From Candidatus Dormiibacterota bacterium (GTDB taxonomy: Bacteria > Chloroflexota > Dormibacteria > Aeolococcales > Aeolococcaceae): DNA of 6,374 nucleotides. The translations under genes and the position numbers were made by a program. The stretch's first letter is position 1. Every line of letters begins with the position of its first letter. The notes under the pieces were generated by a model. It was not told the DNA's origin and did not search any database. It was given only the letters and a program-made list of their open reading frames with translations. The DNA is taken from NCBI GenBank assembly GCA_955651875.1, contig CATPAP010000059.1, positions 1 through 6,374 on the forward strand, read 5' to 3'. Positions 6,188 through 6,374 of the stretch are shown here, one piece after another.

Positions 6188-6193
6188 GACAAT
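6188..6193 (+). promoter_or_regulatory. Possible -10 element (GACAAT) for the second chelatase gene
   Basis: GACAAT matches four of six positions of TATAAT and ends 6 bases before ATG 6200. As with other starts in this window there is no Shine-Dalgarno sequence, so a leaderless transcript independent of the upstream gene is possible. Evidence is weak on its own. Confidence 0.27.
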
Positions 6194-6199
6194 GGCCAC

Positions 6200-6374
6200 A
6201 TGCAGGTGGGCCGCTCTGTCTTTCCGTTCACCGCCATTGTCGGGCAGGAGCCGATGCGCCAGGCGCTGGTGCTCAACGCCATCAACCCAGCGATCGGCGG
6301 CGTGCTCATCCGCGGCGAGAAAGGCACAGCCAAGTCCACCGCGGTGCGCGCGCTTGCCCGCCTCCTTCCGGAGC
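6200..6374 (+). CDS. Second AAA+ chelatase ATPase (BchI-like), N-terminal part only
   Basis: The first 58 residues are visible before the window ends. They carry PFTAIVGQEPM (9-19) and IGGVLIRGEKGTAKST (32-47), where GEKGTAKS (39-46) is the Walker A motif with Ala in place of the usual second Gly, a form common in chelatase ATPases. Over 50 residues (9-58) it matches the upstream chelatase at 39 positions without gaps, and the P-loop falls at the same residue numbers, so the two genes are paralogues from duplication. ATG 6200 gives a 9-residue lead like that of the first gene; GTG 6206 is an alternative, and the ATG at 6192 is in another frame. Whether the full protein is a stand-alone BchI-type ATPase or another AAA+/VWA fusion cannot be seen here. 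Confidence 0.85.
   Translation, partial: MQVGRSVFPFTAIVGQEPMRQALVLNAINPAIGGVLIRGEKGTAKSTAVRALARLLPE

Overview
The window is GC-rich DNA that looks actinobacterial. Genes are compact, third codon positions are strongly G/C, and start codons include GTG. Several starts lie directly behind a -10-like hexamer with no Shine-Dalgarno sequence, as is common for leaderless mRNAs in Actinobacteria. The mix of glutaryl-CoA dehydrogenase, DUF3501, DUF4395 plus thioredoxin, and a fused BchI/BchD-type chelatase fits an aerobic actinobacterium, possibly an Acidimicrobiia-like lineage. That placement is inference only. I see no IS element, CRISPR array, tRNA or rRNA.

Left part (1-2158): the C-terminal end of an unrecognised protein with a hydrophobic tail (1-255) is followed by a RadC/JAB-domain protein with an intact JAMM motif (311-958). 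RadC converges, with 3 bases between stop codons, on a complete glutaryl-CoA dehydrogenase on the minus strand (962-2158).

Middle (2210-3761): on the minus strand, one continuous reading frame of 301 codons (3115 to 2210) encodes a DUF4395 membrane domain with its CxGC motif, an extra transmembrane helix and a thioredoxin domain with CxxC and cis-proline. Two in-frame stop codons, TGA and TAG, break it. Each is one C-to-T change away from a sense codon that suits the family. It is either a very young pseudogene, a sequence error, or a gene read through or restarted at the stops. It is transcribed divergently from a DUF3501 gene (3192-3761), with 76 bases between them.

Right part (3943-6374): a 722-residue fused AAA+/VWA chelatase subunit is followed 88 bases later by the start of a second, closely related AAA+ chelatase gene that runs off the window. 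A hairpin lies between them. These probably serve tetrapyrrole metal insertion (cobalt or magnesium), but no large CobN/BchH subunit is in view, so the metal cannot be named.

The most interesting points are the DUF4395-thioredoxin fusion with its two stops, the tandem chelatase ATPases, and the repeated leaderless promoter layout.
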